A stretch of DNA of 36,695 nt from Defluviitaleaceae bacterium (GTDB lineage: Bacteria; Bacillota; Clostridia; Lachnospirales; UBA5962), in the NCBI GenBank assembly GCA_009787355.1, contig WRGD01000141.1, forward strand, positions 1 through 36,695, given 5' to 3'. The notes under the pieces were generated by a model. The model saw only the letters and a list, made by a program, of their open reading frames with translations, did no database searches and had not been told where the DNA came from. The translations under genes were made by a program, and so were the position numbers. Positions within the stretch are counted from its first letter, which is position 1. Each line of letters begins with the position of its first letter. Positions 35,701 to 36,695 of this stretch are shown one piece after another.

Positions 35701-36176
35701 GCACCTTCATCATTTGTTTGTATTCTAAACCTTACAAATTGTTCTTCTTCAAAATGATTTTGTCCAAGATTTAGATTAAGTGTAAAATTTTCATTTCCTA
35801 CTGCAGTCATATTATTTGCCCAGTTCCAAGGTGATTCGGCACCGCCCAAAATTACTTGGGTATCTTGTGGAGCATTTATTACATAACCAGTAATTTCTAT
35901 AGTATCTCCTATATATAGACCATCTCTTAAAATATCTATACCATTCCAATTTGCGGTTCTACCTGAAATAAGTAAAACATTTTCTCCATTGTGTTCTATT
36001 ATTTCAAAATTAGGACTACCTGATTGCTGAAGATTGTCAGGAAAATTAAAATTTCCTATCTCAGTAATATAGTCTCTTAAAGAAAATACTATATTGCTAT
36101 TTGCAAATGTTTGTATTTGTAGAGTGCCAAATATTATAATAAAAGATAAAAAAGTAGATATAATACGTTTTTTCAT
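32787..36176 (-). CDS. Secreted multi-domain GH10 xylanase
   Basis: The 1129-residue enzyme should hydrolyse beta-1,4-xylan outside the cell. A signal peptide (about 1-25, ending TFA) is followed by three related carbohydrate-binding-like modules of the CBM4/9/22 jelly-roll type (about 30-178, 195-345 and 350-515; shared features such as RTANWNGIDIL / RTENWHTIDIL). The GH10 domain (about 525-910) has acid/base Glu670 in WDVVNEA and nucleophile Glu828 in ATEID. The 158-residue gap between them is longer than the roughly 110 of compact GH10 enzymes, so there are loop insertions. A putative Ig fold (about 930-1010; LPDGLILHSRTGVIEG) and a copper-amine-oxidase-N-like domain (about 1020-1129; IFIPLRRIMENLGA) form the tail. 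That domain is common at the ends of clostridial exported proteins and may serve attachment. The ribosome binding site is AGGGGG. It is a single-gene unit. Confidence 0.93.
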   Translation of the reverse strand: MKKRIISTFLSFIIIFGTLQIQTFANSNIVFSLRDYITEIGNFNFPDNLQQSGSPNFEIIEHNGENVLLISGRTANWNGIDILRDGLYIGDTIEITGYVINAPQDTQVILGGAESPWNWANNMTAVGNENFTLNLNLGQNHFEEEQFVRFRIQTNDEGANTDIIIQNISILRTEDSVPHAWTVATPSTPIISTQAEDRILIFDIAGYDYIQTDGLTNFVGSNYLTDSGNPTITRVNGSLQFTNRTENWHTIDILLQNLNLGNTYLFTANGTANSGMEIGFHRSDAPWNFIGNSMVATDTNGNWQIEAVIDYPVNPAMPAVRIQTNNAETEDFTIDSIRIYQIGSASLNFETLYNINNSNFADFENYLSAGSQMTGNITEQGFRLENITGDYTSGNGNYLRFDLPNPIAPSTDLRISWDVYVPSNENDGDRNLVGPGLVINSNFGQPPSQPTNNIDLNRTIQMDEWVNTSIEFALSHEVGDAAEHLIFRFRVNNNEQQPTVLYINNINIEYGGVADFIPPEWDLNLPSLSEAFLPFFTVGNIYPTHAIMNQFDTRSAFIHHFNAVTAENWHKPDHIAGPAGSFVRPNASDFNFSSADAIVDWAVENNIKLVGHAFIWHNQTPNWLFWESDGVPHTRDDARENMQFYISTLANHYRERGNLGAFYSWDVVNEAIASGGGTWGSDLNDFTGGDWRTQMRETSPWFMAYANGYNPDAGEHPSDFIYDAFVFARRYFPYSILYYNDYNEEIPAKRNAIAQMIEQINERWQHDTVNNPEAVPVDMPYSGRLLIEAMGMQSHFHLPMGGWSTNFDNIRPAIERFSQTGVILAATEIDITVGAHGTGAISFADLPQNYANLQAEAYARIFGYYLEFANYIERVSIWGLSDTQSWRAAGHPLLFDANFTAKPAFFSILEVLENFETSNLNIETVTINNTTLPNANLNQIYSNRIDFSRKNNSPILWTISEGNLPDGLILHSRTGVIEGRPTTSGTFNFRVEAKNYGGTSEREFNLTVISPNQDVNIPINENREIVTIIINDENTFESNAYIHEQEIFIPLRRIMENLGAMLIWEEGTRTIYVTLNNETSTIIPNLVVDTNIQSFIYNDITYINTNYLNLFNLSVEVSYIHPVVITISN

Positions 36177-36220
36177 TATTTCCCCCTAAAAAATTAATTG
36201 TATTTTTATTTACTTATTAT

Positions 36221-36249
36221 ATTTTACCAGTATTTTTTTTCGATATCAA
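36221..36249 (-). promoter_or_regulatory. Promoter of the xylanase gene
   Basis: On the minus strand: TTGATA at 36249-36244, a 17-base spacer and TAAAAT at 36226-36221, with TG one base upstream (TGgTAAAAT, extended -10). A perfect TATAAT overlaps at 36221-36216 but has no -35 at a proper distance. Confidence 0.65.
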
Positions 36250-36302
36250 TACATTTATTACTATTTTGAACAAATTTTTTTCTTATCTTAATAGGAAAAA
36301 TA

Positions 36303-36340
36303 TAAAAAAGCACCTCAACTACATTAGTTGAAGTGCTTTA
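36303..36340 (-). terminator. Minus-strand terminator upstream of the xylanase promoter
   Basis: A 14-bp stem with one mismatch (36308-36321 paired with 36325-36338) and a three-base loop is followed on the minus strand by T6 (36309-36304). On the plus strand no T-run follows, so it points toward the xylanase gene and would stop transcripts arriving from the right. Confidence 0.75.
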
Positions 36341-36396
36341 GTAAAGCTAATTATCTATATGTCTGTGATAATACTGCATTATGTAACAATATCATA
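36304..36396 (-). ncRNA. Possible short transcript: promoter, 10-codon frame and terminator
   Basis: This lies in the 324-base gap (36177-36500) between the xylanase gene and the partial gene. On the minus strand, TTGAAC (36419-36414), 17 bases and TATGAT (36396-36391) form a promoter candidate. About 80 bases later there is a terminator. In between is a frame ATG..TAG encoding MQYYHRHIDN with no Shine-Dalgarno. It could be a small RNA, or a leader ahead of the xylanase gene, which has its own promoter 55 bases further on. This is pattern only. Confidence 0.3.
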
Positions 36397-36430
36397 ATTT
36401 TAAAATTTATCCTGTTCAAATATCATAATA

Positions 36431-36476
36431 AAAATAGCCCTGCCTTAAATTTAAAATTCAAGGCAGGGCTATTTTT
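36431..36476. terminator. Bidirectional terminator after the partial gene
   Basis: AAATAGCCCTGCCTT (36431-36445) pairs perfectly with its complement at 36459-36473 around a 13-base AT-rich loop. A's on the left and T's on the right let it act on both strands. On the minus strand it lies 25 bases after the stop codon of the gene at the window edge. Confidence 0.9.
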
Positions 36477-36500
36477 TATTTCTATTTTTATTACGGTAAC

Positions 36501-36695
36501 TTATTCATTTTTTTGTTTTTCCGAATTTTGTAAAAGTGCAATTTGCTTTTTTAATTCTTCTATTTCTTTTTCAGCTTTTGATACACGTTTTGCCTCAGCT
36601 TCTGCACGCTTTGCCTCGACTTCTGCACGCTTTGCCTCGACTTCTGCACGTTTTGCCTCGGCTTCTACACGTTTGTTAGCTTCATTCAAACGCTG
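36501..36695 (-). CDS. C-terminal end of a protein with a charged helical repeat tail (partial)
   Basis: The frame is open from the window edge to a TAA at 36501, so this is the 3' end of a longer gene that starts outside. The visible 64 residues are one charged helix: AEVEAKR-type heptads repeated four times, then VSKAEKEIEELKKQIALLQN and a polar end. It would form a coiled coil or a single stable helix. Similar tails occur on Uma2/PD-(D/E)XK-like nuclease-fold proteins of uncertain role, but the catalytic part is not in view and I cannot assign a function. The first ATG-like start inside the window would be a TTG, which I reject as the true start. Confidence 0.6.
   Translation of the reverse strand, partial: QRLNEANKRVEAEAKRAEVEAKRAEVEAKRAEAEAKRVSKAEKEIEELKKQIALLQNSEKQKNE
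36580..36663. repeat. Four tandem 21-bp units
   Basis: Four 21-bp units run from 36580 to 36663. The two middle ones (36601-36621 and 36622-36642) are identical, and the outer two differ by a few bases. They encode the AEVEAKR heptads of the partial gene. Identity at DNA level shows recent expansion. Confidence 0.9.

Noticed and set aside
36501-36689. Complete 62-residue protein starting at a TTG at 36689
   Set aside because: The frame stays open to the window edge (Gln-Arg before the TTG) and the product is plainly the tail of a longer repeat protein.

Overview
The window is AT-rich bacterial DNA with strong AGGAGG-type ribosome binding sites, sigma-A-like promoters (several with an extended -10) and many A-stem-T terminators. 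It looks like a low-GC Firmicute, most likely a Clostridia/Lachnospirales-type anaerobe that degrades polysaccharides. Supporting genes are a family II pyrophosphatase, a YqeG phosphatase, a GH10 xylanase with a copper-amine-oxidase-N-like tail and a flavinylated lipoprotein. I cannot name a genus.

Region 1 (1-25.6 kb) is a nonribosomal peptide locus. A large TPR-HTH-TPR regulator (78-2012) meets head-on, with interlocking stop codons, a 21-codon reading frame on the other strand (2009-2074) that has its own ribosome binding site and extended -10. A short divergent control region with two inverted repeats separates that reading frame from a one-way operon: a Sfp-type phosphopantetheinyl transferase and three NRPSs. 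The line is A-T-C-A-T-E / C-A-T-C-A-T-E / C-A-T-C-A-T-E-(T remnant)-R. Read from the binding-pocket residues and the position of the E domains, it should build a hexapeptide of strictly alternating L and D residues: (Ile-like)-D-Thr-X-D-Phe-(Ile-like)-D-Phe. The terminal reductase would release it as an aldehyde. A free N-terminal amine plus a C-terminal aldehyde suggests a macrocyclic imine or a linear peptide aldehyde/alcohol. No thioesterase, MbtH protein or exporter is in view. The arrangement of regulator, micro-ORF and divergent operon suggests peptide-pheromone control of the pathway (inference).

Region 2 (25.6-27.3 kb) is one lipoprotein gene with five FMN-attachment-type repeats, probably an extracytosolic electron carrier. 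Its promoter is embedded in the terminator of the NRPS operon.

Region 3 (27.3-30.8 kb, minus strand) is a compact six-gene housekeeping operon: ppaC, a rhomboid protease, a Dabb-domain protein, yqeG, a lone type IV pilin-like protein and efp. It has one clear promoter upstream and one shared bidirectional terminator.

Region 4 (30.8-36.2 kb) holds a secreted AA10 lytic polysaccharide monooxygenase with two chitin-binding-like modules, the ribosomal protein gene rplS as a single-gene unit, and a 1129-residue secreted GH10 xylanase on the minus strand. Region 5 (36.2-36.7 kb) holds a possible short promoter-to-terminator transcript and the 3' end of a gene whose product ends in an (AEVEAKR)n helix.
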